Origin: JBFHRE01 sp041746105
GTDB lineage: Bacteria; Actinomycetota; Acidimicrobiia; Spongiisociales; ZC4RG35
Assembly: GCA_041746105.1 (NCBI GenBank)
Contig: JBGTHP010000031.1
Span: forward strand, 1 to 38,057
Direction of reading: 5' to 3'
Length of the DNA stretch: 38,057 nt
The position numbers and the translations under genes were made by a program. Positions 24,007 to 32,498 of the stretch are shown here, piece by piece (position 1 is the first letter of the stretch; each line of letters begins with the position of its first letter). The notes beneath the pieces are model-generated. The model was not told the DNA's origin and ran no database searches. It was given only the letters and a program-made list of their open reading frames with translations.

Positions 24007-25317
24007 ATGTCTGCTCCCACCGTCTGGCTCACCACTTTGGGCTGCGCCAAAAACCAGGTCGACTCAGAAAAAGTGACCGTCATGCTGGAAGAGGCGGGGT
24101 ACACCCTCGCTTCTTCTCCCGAGACCGCCGACGTGGTCATGGTCAACACCTGCGCTTTCATCGAGGAAGCCCGCCGCGAGTCGGTCGAGACCATCCTCGA
24201 AGCCCAGGACACCAAACGATCCGACGCCAAAACGGTCGTCATCGGGTGTATGGCCCAGCGCTTCGGGACGGAAGTCGAGAAGGCGCTGCCGGAAGTCGAC
24301 GCGGTCATCGGATTGGATCGCTACGGCGAACTGGTTTCGACTCTGGACACTCTCACCAAGTGGAGACCGGTCGAGATCAAACGGCGCCCGGTGATGGACA
24401 TCCTTCACGTGGTCCGCCGGCCCGCCCCGACAGTGCCGTTTGCATATGTCAAGGTCGCAGAGGGATGCGACAAACCATGCACGTTCTGCGCCATCCCACT
24501 GATTCGTGGAAAACAACGTTCGCGGCCTCCGGTCAACATCCGCGACGAGATGGTGGAACTGGCGCGGGCAGGCGTTTCGGAGATCGTTCTGGTTGCTCAA
24601 GATCTGGCTGCCTACGGGAGGGACATCGACGCTCCCGGCGGCATCACGGAACTGCTTCATTTTGTGACCGACGTGGACGGGGTCGAAAGCATTCGGCTGC
24701 TCTACCTCTACCCCAAGGAGATAAGACCCTCGCTCATCGAGGCGATGGTGACCGAGCCCAAACTGGCCTCCTATTTCGACTTGTCTCTACAACACGCATC
24801 GGGACCGTTGCTGAGGGCGATGAAACGTCCGGGTGATGGCGAACGACACGCCGCCCTCATCTCCGACATCCGCACAGCCGACCCAGAGGCGGCCATGCGT
24901 AGTTCTTTCATCGTCGGGTTTCCCGGTGAGACCGACGATCAGGTCGAGGAATTGGCCGACTTCTTGTCGGAGGTCCGGTTGGACTGGGCGGGGTTCTTTC
25001 CGTACTCCGCAGAAGATGGCACTCCGGCCGCACTTCTCGAAGGCCGCATACCCCGACCTGTGGTCGAAGAGCGGCTCAGATACCTCCAGGACCTTCAGGA
25101 CGAAATCACGGCGGAAAAGAACCTCGACCGGATCGGAACCACCGCCAGGGTGCTGGTCGATCTCGTAGAAGAGGGAATTCCGGTGGGCCGGTCCTACCGG
25201 GAGGCCCCCGAGATCGACGGGATGATCACGCTCGACCGGGGCCAACCAGGACAATGGGTCGAAGCCGAGATCACCGCCGCCTTCGGAGCCGAGTTGGAAG
25301 CCAAGGTCCTTGCGTGA
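24007..25317 (+). CDS. rimO: ribosomal protein S12 methylthiotransferase RimO
   Basis: Radical-SAM enzyme that methylthiolates the conserved aspartate of ribosomal protein S12. At 436 residues it is full length. The N-terminal MTTase domain has the three auxiliary-cluster cysteines Cys13 (TLGCAKNQVDSE), Cys49 (VNTCAFIEEA) and Cys81 (VIGCMAQR). The radical-SAM motif is Cys154, Cys158, Cys161 (EGCDKPCTFCAIP). LYLYPKEI and SSFIVGFPGETD are typical, and the C-terminal 65 residues form the TRAM domain. The opening TLGCAKNQVDSE and the EEARRES block separate it from the MiaB encoded further downstream. Its TGA overlaps the cinA GTG; the pgsA gene that often lies between rimO and cinA is absent. Confidence 0.95.
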   Translation: MSAPTVWLTTLGCAKNQVDSEKVTVMLEEAGYTLASSPETADVVMVNTCAFIEEARRESVETILEAQDTKRSDAKTVVIGCMAQRFGTEVEKALPEVDAVIGLDRYGELVSTLDTLTKWRPVEIKRRPVMDILHVVRRPAPTVPFAYVKVAEGCDKPCTFCAIPLIRGKQRSRPPVNIRDEMVELARAGVSEIVLVAQDLAAYGRDIDAPGGITELLHFVTDVDGVESIRLLYLYPKEIRPSLIEAMVTEPKLASYFDLSLQHASGPLLRAMKRPGDGERHAALISDIRTADPEAAMRSSFIVGFPGETDDQVEELADFLSEVRLDWAGFFPYSAEDGTPAALLEGRIPRPVVEERLRYLQDLQDEITAEKNLDRIGTTARVLVDLVEEGIPVGRSYREAPEIDGMITLDRGQPGQWVEAEITAAFGAELEAKVLA

Positions 25318-26546
25318 TCGTTGAGGTGGTCGCGGTCGGGACCGAACTGCTTCTTGGTCAAATCGTCAACGGAAACGCAGCCACGATCGGATCTCGTCTG
25401 GCCGAGGCCGGGCTCGACGCCCACTACCAGCAGGTGGTCGGAGACAACCTGGTTCGGATGGAATCCAGCATTCGGGACGCTCTGAGACGAGCCGATGCCG
25501 TGATCCTCACCGGAGGCATTGGTCCGACTCAAGACGACATAACCCGCGAGGCGATCTGTGCCGCCACCGGCCGGACGATGCTCCATTCGGAGGAATATGC
25601 CCAGAGCTTGCGCCGCCTGTGGGAGGAGTTGGGACGGACGTTTCCGATCTCCAATCTGCGACAAGCCGATTATCCCGATGGCGCCACGATGATCGAGAAT
25701 CCGAAGGGAACGGCTCCCGGGATTGCCCTCGAACACGAGGGAAAGTGGATCTTCGCCATTCCGGGTGTTCCAGAAGAGATGACCTATCTCCTCGACACCG
25801 AGATCCTGCCCCGTCTGCGTGAGTCGGCCGGGCTTGCCCGGTTGGTGAAGAGCCGGCTGATCCGCACCTGGGGGCTGGCAGAATCCACGGTCGGTGAGAT
25901 GCTGGCCGATCTCTTCGAAGCCTCGACCAACCCCTCGATCGCGTTTCTCGCTTCCGGTGGCGAGATCAAGGTCAGGGTCACCGCCGGGGGAGCGGACGAC
26001 GCAGAGGTGGAAGAGTTGATCGCTCCGGTTGAGGCCGAGGTCACGAGACGGCTCGGCTCTGCGGTGTTCGGAGTAGACGACCAGACCATCGAGATGGTTC
26101 TGCACCAACAGCTTCGGGCACGGGCCTGGACCATCGGGACCGCAGAGTCGGCCACCGCCGGGCTGGTCAGCGCACGGCTGGCCGGGATTCCGGGAGCCTC
26201 CGAGATCCTGAGAGGGGCGGTTGTGGCCTACGCAGAAGACATCAAAGAGAATCTCCTCGGTGTCGATGTCGGCGACGGTGTGGTCTCCGAAGAGGTGGCG
26301 CTGGCGATGGCCGGTGGTGTCCGGCGCCTTCTCGGCTGCGACGTAGCCATCGCCGTGACCGGGTCGGCCGGCCCTGAGAGCCTTGAACAACCGGTGGGAA
26401 CGATGGTGGTTGCGATTGAAACCCCCGAAGACGGTCGTGCCAGAACCCTTCGATTGCCCGGTGATCGCGAACGAGTGCGGACGTATACCGCAACCGGAGC
26501 ACTCCACCTCGCACGTCTGGCGATTTCTGGCACATGGTGGGCGTAG
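25314..26546 (+). CDS. cinA: CinA-family protein (nicotinamide-nucleotide amidase domain)
   Basis: 410 residues from the GTG at 25314, chosen over an in-frame ATG 60 bases upstream because it forms the GTGA overlap with rimO and because EVVAVGTELLLGQIVNGNA is the normal family start. The N-terminal MoaB/MogA-like (COG1058) domain has LTGGIGPTQDD, followed by IPGVPEEM. The C-terminal CinA domain (about 255-405) has TAESATAGLVSARLAGIPGA, GGVVAYA-like RGAVVAYAEDIKENLLGV and AVTGSAGP, typical of NMN deamidase (PncC). Predicted role: pyridine-nucleotide salvage; in some bacteria cinA is co-expressed with recA for competence. The thpR start overlaps its end by 13 bases. Confidence 0.93.
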   Translation: MIVEVVAVGTELLLGQIVNGNAATIGSRLAEAGLDAHYQQVVGDNLVRMESSIRDALRRADAVILTGGIGPTQDDITREAICAATGRTMLHSEEYAQSLRRLWEELGRTFPISNLRQADYPDGATMIENPKGTAPGIALEHEGKWIFAIPGVPEEMTYLLDTEILPRLRESAGLARLVKSRLIRTWGLAESTVGEMLADLFEASTNPSIAFLASGGEIKVRVTAGGADDAEVEELIAPVEAEVTRRLGSAVFGVDDQTIEMVLHQQLRARAWTIGTAESATAGLVSARLAGIPGASEILRGAVVAYAEDIKENLLGVDVGDGVVSEEVALAMAGGVRRLLGCDVAIAVTGSAGPESLEQPVGTMVVAIETPEDGRARTLRLPGDRERVRTYTATGALHLARLAISGTWWA

Positions 26547-27085
26547 TCCGCCTGTTCGTTGCGGTCGAGATCCCAGACGAAACGCGTTCTTTGCTGGCGG
26601 CGACCCTGTCCGAATACCGGCTGCCAGGGCGACTCGTGGCCCCAGAGTCATGGCATCTCACGCTGCGTTTTCTCGGAGACACCGACGAGGTGGGTTTTGA
26701 TCGGGTCTGCGCCGAGCTCGACCAGGCGCGCCTCGGGCGCTCTTTTCGCCTGGGGCTGGGTGGCCTTGGGGCGTTTCCCCGCCCAGACAATGCGACCGTG
26801 TTGTGGATCGGGCTCAACGGTGATGTCGGGGCGCTCATCGATCTGGCGGGCGTGGTCGAGGACGCGGTGGAGGAGGCAGGGTTCACCCCGGAAGACAGAC
26901 CGTTTCGTCCTCATCTGACACTCAGCCGTCTCCGTCCCCAACAGGAGGTGTCGGGTCTGCTCGCCGAGTTTCCTCCAACCGGAATCCGTTTCAAGGCATC
27001 CGACGTCGTGGTTTATCGAAGCCATCTGGGCGCGGGTCCGGTTCGATATGAAGCGCTGGAGCGGTTTCGGCTCGACCGGGTCTGA
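26534..27085 (+). CDS. thpR: RNA 2',3'-cyclic phosphodiesterase ThpR (LigT-like)
   Basis: The 183-residue 2H-phosphoesterase family protein shows both catalytic HxT motifs: HLTLRFLGD and HLTLSRLRP. It opens RLFVAVEIPDETR. The ends of the two lobes (DNATVLWIGL; DVVVYRSHLGAGPVRYEALERF) match LigT/ThpR. The enzyme hydrolyses 2',3'-cyclic phosphodiester RNA ends and can join tRNA halves with a 2'-5' linkage. It starts inside cinA (13-base overlap, ATG 26534), so it is likely translationally coupled. The recA promoter lies just after its stop. The cinA-thpR-recA order is common in Actinobacteria. Confidence 0.92.
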   Translation: MVGVVRLFVAVEIPDETRSLLAATLSEYRLPGRLVAPESWHLTLRFLGDTDEVGFDRVCAELDQARLGRSFRLGLGGLGAFPRPDNATVLWIGLNGDVGALIDLAGVVEDAVEEAGFTPEDRPFRPHLTLSRLRPQQEVSGLLAEFPPTGIRFKASDVVVYRSHLGAGPVRYEALERFRLDRV

Positions 27086-27099
27086 TTAATCCTTCGGAT

Positions 27100-27121
27100 C
27101 GAACAGGTGTTCGTATATAGT
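27100..27121 (+). promoter_or_regulatory. SOS box and -10 element of the recA promoter
   Basis: CGAACAGGTGTTCG (27100-27113) is a perfect-arm LexA box of the GAAC-N4-GTTC type. TATAGT at 27116-27121 is a good -10, so the box occupies the spacer and bound LexA would block RNA polymerase. Transcription would start near 27128, giving a leader of about 100 bases before the recA GTG. Confidence 0.85.
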
Positions 27122-27228
27122 CTTTCAAACGCCGATCAAACGACTTGCCCAAGATTTGTCGTACGGTCGACGTAGATTGCAATTCAGCCGGGACACAACG
27201 GCGTCTGAAAGCCGGAAGGAGCACAATC

Positions 27229-28293
27229 GTGGAACGCGACAAGTCACTGGAGATGGCACTCTCCCAGATCGAGCGTCAATTTGGTAAGGGCGCCATCATG
27301 AAAATGGGCGAGGCCGCGTTGATACCGGCCGAAGTCATCTCCACCGGGGCGCTGGCACTCGATCTCGCTCTCGGTATCGGCGGAGTGCCCCGTGGTCGCG
27401 TGGTCGAGATCTACGGTCCGGAGTCCTCGGGTAAAACCACTCTGGCGTTGCATGTGGTGGCCGAGGCGCAACGCAACGGCGGTGTTGCAGCTTTTATCGA
27501 CGCCGAACATGCCCTCGATCCCATCTACGCCAAGGCGTTGGGGGTCGACGTCGACGAACTACTGATTTCTCAGCCCGACACCGGTGAGCAGGCCCTCGAA
27601 ATCACCGACATGCTTGTACGTTCCGGCGCCCTCGACGTGGTCGTGATCGACTCGGTGGCCGCTCTCGTCCCGCGAGCGGAGATCGAAGGCGAGATGGGTG
27701 ACACCCACGTCGGTCTCCAGGCCCGCCTCATGTCCCAGGCGCTTCGCAAACTGACCGCCAACCTCAGCCGTTCGCGCACCACCTGTGTCTTCATCAACCA
27801 GTTGCGGGAGAAAATCGGCGTCATGTTCGGGTCGCCGGAGACGACGCCCGGTGGACGTGCGCTCAAGTTCTACGCCTCGGTGCGTATCGATGTTCGCCGC
27901 ATCGAAGCGATCAAAGATGGCGGAGAAAATGTCGGCAACCGGGTGCGAGCCAAGGTCGCCAAAAACAAGATGGCTCCTCCGTTCCGTCTCGCCGAGTTCG
28001 ACATAATGTTTGGCGAAGGAATCTCCCGGGAAGGAAGCCTTCTCGATGTTGCCGTCGACCAGGGTGTTGTGCGCAAGGCCGGCGCCTGGTTCACCTTTGA
28101 GCAGGATCAACTCGGTCAAGGTCGTGAGAATGCCAAGCGGTTCCTGCGCGAGAATCCCGATGTTGCCCTCCAGCTCCAGGCCAAGATCTATGAGCAGGTG
28201 GGTCTCGGTGGAGCGGGGTCGGCGAAGAAGGAAATCGACGCCGATGCCGAGGTCGAGGCCGATGTCACAGAGGATGTCACCGCCGACGAATGA
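27229..28293 (+). CDS. recA: recombinase RecA
   Basis: Strand-exchange ATPase of homologous recombination and coprotease for LexA. The start is GTG 27229: GAAGGAG ends 8 bases upstream, and MERDKSLEMALSQIERQFG is the normal RecA N-terminus, whereas the in-frame ATG at 27145 would add 28 unrelated residues. This gives 354 residues. Walker A is GPESSGKTT (63-71), with AFIDAEHALDP, VVIDSVAALVPRAEIEGEMGD and FINQLREKIGVMFGSPETTPGG all canonical. The C-terminal tail is acidic (DADAEVEADVTEDVTADE). LexA control is shown by the SOS box. No recX follows; instead there is a 383-base spacer before rny. Confidence 0.98.
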   Translation: MERDKSLEMALSQIERQFGKGAIMKMGEAALIPAEVISTGALALDLALGIGGVPRGRVVEIYGPESSGKTTLALHVVAEAQRNGGVAAFIDAEHALDPIYAKALGVDVDELLISQPDTGEQALEITDMLVRSGALDVVVIDSVAALVPRAEIEGEMGDTHVGLQARLMSQALRKLTANLSRSRTTCVFINQLREKIGVMFGSPETTPGGRALKFYASVRIDVRRIEAIKDGGENVGNRVRAKVAKNKMAPPFRLAEFDIMFGEGISREGSLLDVAVDQGVVRKAGAWFTFEQDQLGQGRENAKRFLRENPDVALQLQAKIYEQVGLGGAGSAKKEIDADAEVEADVTEDVTADE

Positions 28294-28676
28294 AGTTATC
28301 GAGACTTCGCGACCGGCGAGGTAGACTCGCTGTTGCACATACGACTAACACAACCGAAACCGCACCGTATTTCAGAAGAAGGAGTTGACAGTCGGACACA
28401 GTCCCGACCTGAAGTTGTGACCGGGAAATAATCCCCCTGTTCGTTCGTGTGTGCCGAGCCTTTGTGCTCGGCATGTGCGTTTGAGGGCCAGAGGTTGACA
28501 GACGACTCAAGAAAAGGGTCGTCAAAACCCAACTGGCGAGGGAGATTGGGCATAGGGATTCCCGGTCTCGGTCGAAGCGAAAACCGCTTCCAGGAAGGTG
28601 TCTGACAGCGAGCCGGCGAACGGCGCTCAACTCCGAGGCTCGAGTACTGCGGCTTCGGGATTGAAACGAGGAAGAA
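28294..28676 (+). ncRNA. 383-base recA-rny spacer: candidate structured rny leader
   Basis: No credible reading frame fills this spacer. A -10-like TAGACT lies at 28322-28327, which would give a leader of some 340 bases. Stem-loops by eye: GTCGG/CCGAC (28391-28408), TGCCGAGC/GCTCGGCA (28453-28474, 6-base loop), GACGACTC/GGGTCGTC (28502-28524, one G-U pair), GAAGCG/CGCTTC (28574-28590). TTGACA occurs twice (28385, 28496) but without a -10 at the right distance. It could be a leader that lets RNase Y control its own message, or the recA terminator region plus a separate small RNA. It matches no riboswitch class I can name. Confidence 0.4.
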
Positions 28677-30221
28677 ATGCCAGATCAGAATGCCCTGATC
28701 GCCGGATTGGCCTTCGTCATCATCGCCGTCATCGGAGTTCTGCTTGGCCTGCTGTTGTCGCGGAACCGGCGCTCAGGATCAGGGACCGTGCCCGGCGCCG
28801 AAGAGAATGTCACCGCAGCCCGGGCCGAGGCGCAGCGGATCCTGGCCAAGGCCGAAGAAGAGGCTCGGGCCAATGCCGAGAGTTACCGCCAGCGAGAAGA
28901 GGCCAGGCTCGAACACCGCAGAGTCGAATTCGACACCGTGGAAGCGCGTCTCACCCAGCGTGAAGAGACACTGGAGCAACGGGCGGGCAATCTCGCAGCA
29001 CGCGAACAAATGTTGTTCGAGCGCGAACGTGAGGTGGCGACGGTCCGGTCCGAGGCGGAGACCGCCCGCGAACAAGGCAGGGCCGAACTGGAGCGGGTGG
29101 CCGGTATCGACGTCAAAGCCGCCAAAACCGAACTGATGGCCGAGGTCGAGGACCAGGCTCGACGCGACGCCATGATTTTGGTGCGTGACCTCGAGATCAA
29201 GGCAAGAGAAGAAGCCGACAAGCGAGCCCGGCGCATTCTGGCAACCGCCATCCAGCGTCTTGCCTCCGAGGTCGTGACCGAATCCACGGTGTCGGTGGTG
29301 GCTCTTCCCTCCGATGACATGAAAGGCCGGATCATCGGGCGGGAGGGGCGCAACATCCGCACCCTCGAAGCCGTCACCGGTGTGAATCTGATCGTTGACG
29401 ACACTCCTGAAGCCGTTTCTCTTGCATCTTTCGATCCGGTGCGGCGCGAGGTGGCGAGACTCACCCTCGAGCGACTGGTGGCAGACGGGCGGATCCATCC
29501 TGCTTCGATCGAGGAGGCTCACGAAAAGGCGCTGGCCGAGGTAGAACAGTCGGTGAGAGACGCCGGAGAATGGGCTCTGCTCGAAGTGGGGCTTTCCCGG
29601 ATGAACCCGGAATTGGTCACGCTGCTGGGACGTCTCAAATACCGCACTTCTTACGGTCAGAACGTGCTGAACCACCTCGTCGAGAGCGCCCATGTTGCCT
29701 CGATGCTGGCATTTGAGATGGGTCTCGATCCGATCCCGATCAAACGTTCGGCTCTCCTCCACGACATCGGCAAGGCAGTGACCCACGAGGTCGAAGGCTC
29801 CCACGCTCTCATCGGCGCCGAGATCGCCAGACGGTTTGGCGAGGACCCGGCAGTGGTTCACGGGATCGAAGCGCACCACAACGAAGTCGAACCTCGCACG
29901 GTGCTGGCGGTTCTCGTGCAGGCGGCCGATGCCGTGTCGGCGGCACGGCCCGGTGCCAGGCGGGAAGCGCTCGAATCCTATGTCCGCCGTCTCGAGCGGC
30001 TCGAAGCGGTCGCCCTCGAGTTCGAGGGTGTCGATCGAGTGTTTGCGATGCAGGCCGGTCGCGAGGTCAGGGTGGTTGTCGACCCAGGGTCGATCGACGA
30101 TCTGGCGTCGGGCGATCTCGCCAGGAAGATCGCACGCAGACTGGAGGAGGACCTCCAGTACCCAGGGCAGATCCAGGTCACCGTCATTCGCGAGTTCAGG
30201 GCAACCGATTACGCTCGTTGA
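28677..30221 (+). CDS. rny: ribonuclease Y
   Basis: Membrane-anchored endoribonuclease that initiates mRNA decay; 514 residues, normal length. Order of parts: an N-terminal membrane helix (about residues 7-28, LIAGLAFVIIAVIGVLLGLLL), a long charged coiled coil (about 40-200, Glu/Arg/Ala-rich), a KH domain with MKGRIIGREGRNIRTLEAVTG, an HD domain with SALLHDIGKAV and GIEAHHNEVEP, and the C-terminal YPGQIQVTVIREFRATDYAR. The ribosome binding site GAGGAAG precedes ATG 28677. miaB starts 4 bases after the stop. RNase Y in the recA-miaB interval is a known gene order in several phyla. Confidence 0.97.
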   Translation: MPDQNALIAGLAFVIIAVIGVLLGLLLSRNRRSGSGTVPGAEENVTAARAEAQRILAKAEEEARANAESYRQREEARLEHRRVEFDTVEARLTQREETLEQRAGNLAAREQMLFEREREVATVRSEAETAREQGRAELERVAGIDVKAAKTELMAEVEDQARRDAMILVRDLEIKAREEADKRARRILATAIQRLASEVVTESTVSVVALPSDDMKGRIIGREGRNIRTLEAVTGVNLIVDDTPEAVSLASFDPVRREVARLTLERLVADGRIHPASIEEAHEKALAEVEQSVRDAGEWALLEVGLSRMNPELVTLLGRLKYRTSYGQNVLNHLVESAHVASMLAFEMGLDPIPIKRSALLHDIGKAVTHEVEGSHALIGAEIARRFGEDPAVVHGIEAHHNEVEPRTVLAVLVQAADAVSAARPGARREALESYVRRLERLEAVALEFEGVDRVFAMQAGREVRVVVDPGSIDDLASGDLARKIARRLEEDLQYPGQIQVTVIREFRATDYAR

Positions 30222-30225
30222 GCCA

Positions 30226-31608
30226 ATGACCACCCTGCTTCCGAACCCGACCCGCCGCCAGGCGGCTTTTCGCACGCCCGGACGGGTCGGCAAGAGTTAT
30301 CTGATCCGCACCTTCGGGTGTCAGATGAACGCCCACGATTCCGAGCGGATCGCCGGGTTGTTCGAAGCGGACGGAATGAGTCCGGCCGCCGGACTCGAAC
30401 AGGCCGACGTGGTCTACATCAACACGTGCACGATCCGAGAAAACGCCGACCAAAAGCTCTACGGCACAATCGGACATCTCAAAGCCCTCAAGGATGTCAA
30501 CCCCGACATGCTTCTCGTGGTTGGTGGTTGTGCCGCCCAGAAGGACCGTGAGATCGTCCGGGAACGGGCGCCGTGGGTCGATGTCGTGATGGGCACTCAC
30601 AACCTCGATCGAGTGGTCGACCTGATGGACCATGCGGAACAGTGGGGTCCGATCACCGAGGTGGTCGACGAACTGCAGGCGATGCCGTCGTCGCTTCCCA
30701 CCAAAAGGGAGTTGGAACATTCCGCGTGGGTGACGATCCAGGTCGGGTGCAACAACACCTGCACCTTCTGCATCGTTCCCGCGGTCAGAGGGGTCGAGAT
30801 CTCACGCCGTCCCGGCGACATTCTGGCCGAAGTCAGAGGTCTGGCCGCCGATGGTGTGGTCGAGGTGACGCTGCTCGGTCAGAACGTCGACACCTATGGA
30901 CGCGATCTGGCGATCGACGGGCGTCGCCGTCCCATCTTCGATGACCTGTTGCGTCAGGTGGGGGAGGTGGACGGAATCAGGCGGGTCCGTTTCACCAGTC
31001 CCCATCCCAACGATTTCACGGAAGGGGTGGCTCTGGCGATGGCCGAGACCCCGGAGGTGTGTGAACATCTCCATTTCCCCCTCCAGAGCGGGTCGGATCG
31101 GATCCTGGCCCGGATGCACCGGGGATACAACCGCCGCAAATACGAGGACCGGCTGTCGATGGCCCGTCGCATCGTTCCAGATCTCCACGTGTCCACCGAC
31201 GTCATCGTCGGGTTCCCCGGCGAAACCGAAGAGGAATTCGCGGCGACCCTCGAAGTTGTAGAAGAGTCGCGCTTCGTTCAGGCTTTCATGTTCATTTTTT
31301 CACCAAGGCCCGGGACCTCCGCCGCCGAGATGACCGACGATTTTGTCGACCCGGCCGTGATCAGCGAACGCTTCAACCGACTCACCGAGATCCAGAACCG
31401 GATCTCGGGCGAGATCCACGCAGCCCAGGTCGGTAGGCGGCTCGAAGTGTTGGTCGAGGGCCCGTCGAAGAAAAACCCGCTGATCGCAACCACCCGCACC
31501 CGGGGAGGCCTGGTCGCCCATGTTCCTGGGGTGTTCGAATGCGGGACATTCCTCGATGTCGAAATCAGCGATTCGTTCCAGCACCATCTGATCGGGAGTC
31601 AGGCCTGA
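30226..31608 (+). CDS. miaB: tRNA-2-methylthio-N6-dimethylallyladenosine synthase MiaB
   Basis: Radical-SAM methylthiotransferase acting on i6A37 of tRNAs reading UNN codons. The start is ATG 30226, 4 bases after rny; 460 residues with a 22-residue basic extension before YLIRTFGCQMNAHDSERI. MTTase cysteines: Cys32, Cys68 (NTCTIRENADQKLYG), Cys102 (VGGCAAQ). Radical-SAM motif: Cys175, Cys179, Cys182 (QVGCNNTCTFCIVP). Further blocks: SPHPNDFTEGVALAM, HFPLQSGSDRILARMHRGYNR, VIVGFPGETEEEF; the TRAM domain is at the end. Its TGA overlaps the next gene, miaA, which makes the i6A substrate, so both enzymes of ms2i6A37 formation are coupled. Confidence 0.96.
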   Translation: MTTLLPNPTRRQAAFRTPGRVGKSYLIRTFGCQMNAHDSERIAGLFEADGMSPAAGLEQADVVYINTCTIRENADQKLYGTIGHLKALKDVNPDMLLVVGGCAAQKDREIVRERAPWVDVVMGTHNLDRVVDLMDHAEQWGPITEVVDELQAMPSSLPTKRELEHSAWVTIQVGCNNTCTFCIVPAVRGVEISRRPGDILAEVRGLAADGVVEVTLLGQNVDTYGRDLAIDGRRRPIFDDLLRQVGEVDGIRRVRFTSPHPNDFTEGVALAMAETPEVCEHLHFPLQSGSDRILARMHRGYNRRKYEDRLSMARRIVPDLHVSTDVIVGFPGETEEEFAATLEVVEESRFVQAFMFIFSPRPGTSAAEMTDDFVDPAVISERFNRLTEIQNRISGEIHAAQVGRRLEVLVEGPSKKNPLIATTRTRGGLVAHVPGVFECGTFLDVEISDSFQHHLIGSQA

Positions 31609-32498
31609 GCATCATCTGGGCGGTGGTTGGACCCACGGCCTCGGCCAAGAGCGAGGTTGCCTTCGAAGTCGCCCGTCGCGCCGGAGCGGAGATCATCTCT
31701 GTGGATTCGATGCAGGTGTATCGGGGTCTCGATATCGGAACCGCCAAGGCTTCTGCGGCGATGCGGGCACAGGTTCCTCACCACATGCTCGACGTAGCCG
31801 AACCGGAAGACGAGTTCACGGTCGCCGATTTCCAAAGGTTGGCGCGGGCTTTGATTCTCACGGGTCGCCAGTTCTTGATGGTGGGGGGGAGCGGTCTTCA
31901 TTTCCGGGCTGTGGTCGACCCTCTCACCTTCGAACCGTCGGATCCGGCGGTCCGCCGTGGACTCGAGGAGGTGGAGCCGGAAGTGTTGGTCGAGCGCCTG
32001 CTTCTGTTCGACTCTGGGGCAGGCCTGCAGGTTGACCTCGCCAACAACCGCCGTGTGATGCGTGCTCTCGAGGTGTTGGAACTCACCGGCCGCACCCCGA
32101 CCGAGCGGGCACAATCGGCGGAACGCCTCGCAGTGGACGCCTATGAACCTCTGTTTCCGGTCAAGGTGATCGGAATCGACCCCGGCGGTGACCTGGCGGC
32201 TCGGGCGGCGGCACGAGTTGAGGCGATGTGGGACAAGGGATTGGCCGACGAAGTGGCCCGCGTCCGTCCGAGGTTGGGCCGGACGGCGGCGGGCGCCATT
32301 GGATACCGCGAAACGTTTCCGTTTCTCGACGGAACCGCCGACGCCTCCGAGGTCAAAGTCGCCATCACCTCCAACACGGTGGCTCTGGCCAAGCGTCAAC
32401 GCACGTTCTTTCGTCGTGATCCCAGGGTGAAGTGGTTGGAGTGGTCGAGCGATCCTGCCAACCTCATCTCCACAGTGATGCGAGAATTCTCTCCGTGA
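31605..32498 (+). CDS. miaA: tRNA dimethylallyltransferase MiaA
   Basis: Transfers a dimethylallyl group to A37 of tRNA. Start choice: no ATG/GTG/TTG gives a normal N-terminus. A CTG at 31605 overlaps the miaB TGA (CTGA) and yields SIIWAVVGPTASAKSEV after the initiator, exactly the expected length before the P-loop; ATG 31539 would add 22 residues inside miaB and GTG 31623 would remove the first strand. From CTG the protein has 297 residues. The P-loop reads GPTASAKS, with Ala where Gly is standard (GPTASGKT). DSMQVYRGLDIGTAK, PHHMLDV, VGGSGLHFRAVVDPL, NNRRVMRALEVLELTG and GAIGYRE are canonical. Its TGA overlaps dapF (GTGA). Confidence 0.93.
   Translation: MSIIWAVVGPTASAKSEVAFEVARRAGAEIISVDSMQVYRGLDIGTAKASAAMRAQVPHHMLDVAEPEDEFTVADFQRLARALILTGRQFLMVGGSGLHFRAVVDPLTFEPSDPAVRRGLEEVEPEVLVERLLLFDSGAGLQVDLANNRRVMRALEVLELTGRTPTERAQSAERLAVDAYEPLFPVKVIGIDPGGDLAARAAARVEAMWDKGLADEVARVRPRLGRTAAGAIGYRETFPFLDGTADASEVKVAITSNTVALAKRQRTFFRRDPRVKWLEWSSDPANLISTVMREFSP

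Noticed and set aside
25194..26651. Minus-strand 485-residue open frame opposite cinA
   Set aside because: Shadow frame without recognisable motifs and overlapping three real genes.
28779..30293. Minus-strand 504-residue open frame opposite rny
   Set aside because: A shadow of a high-GC gene: His/Arg/Gly-rich, no domain, while rny on the other strand has every expected motif.
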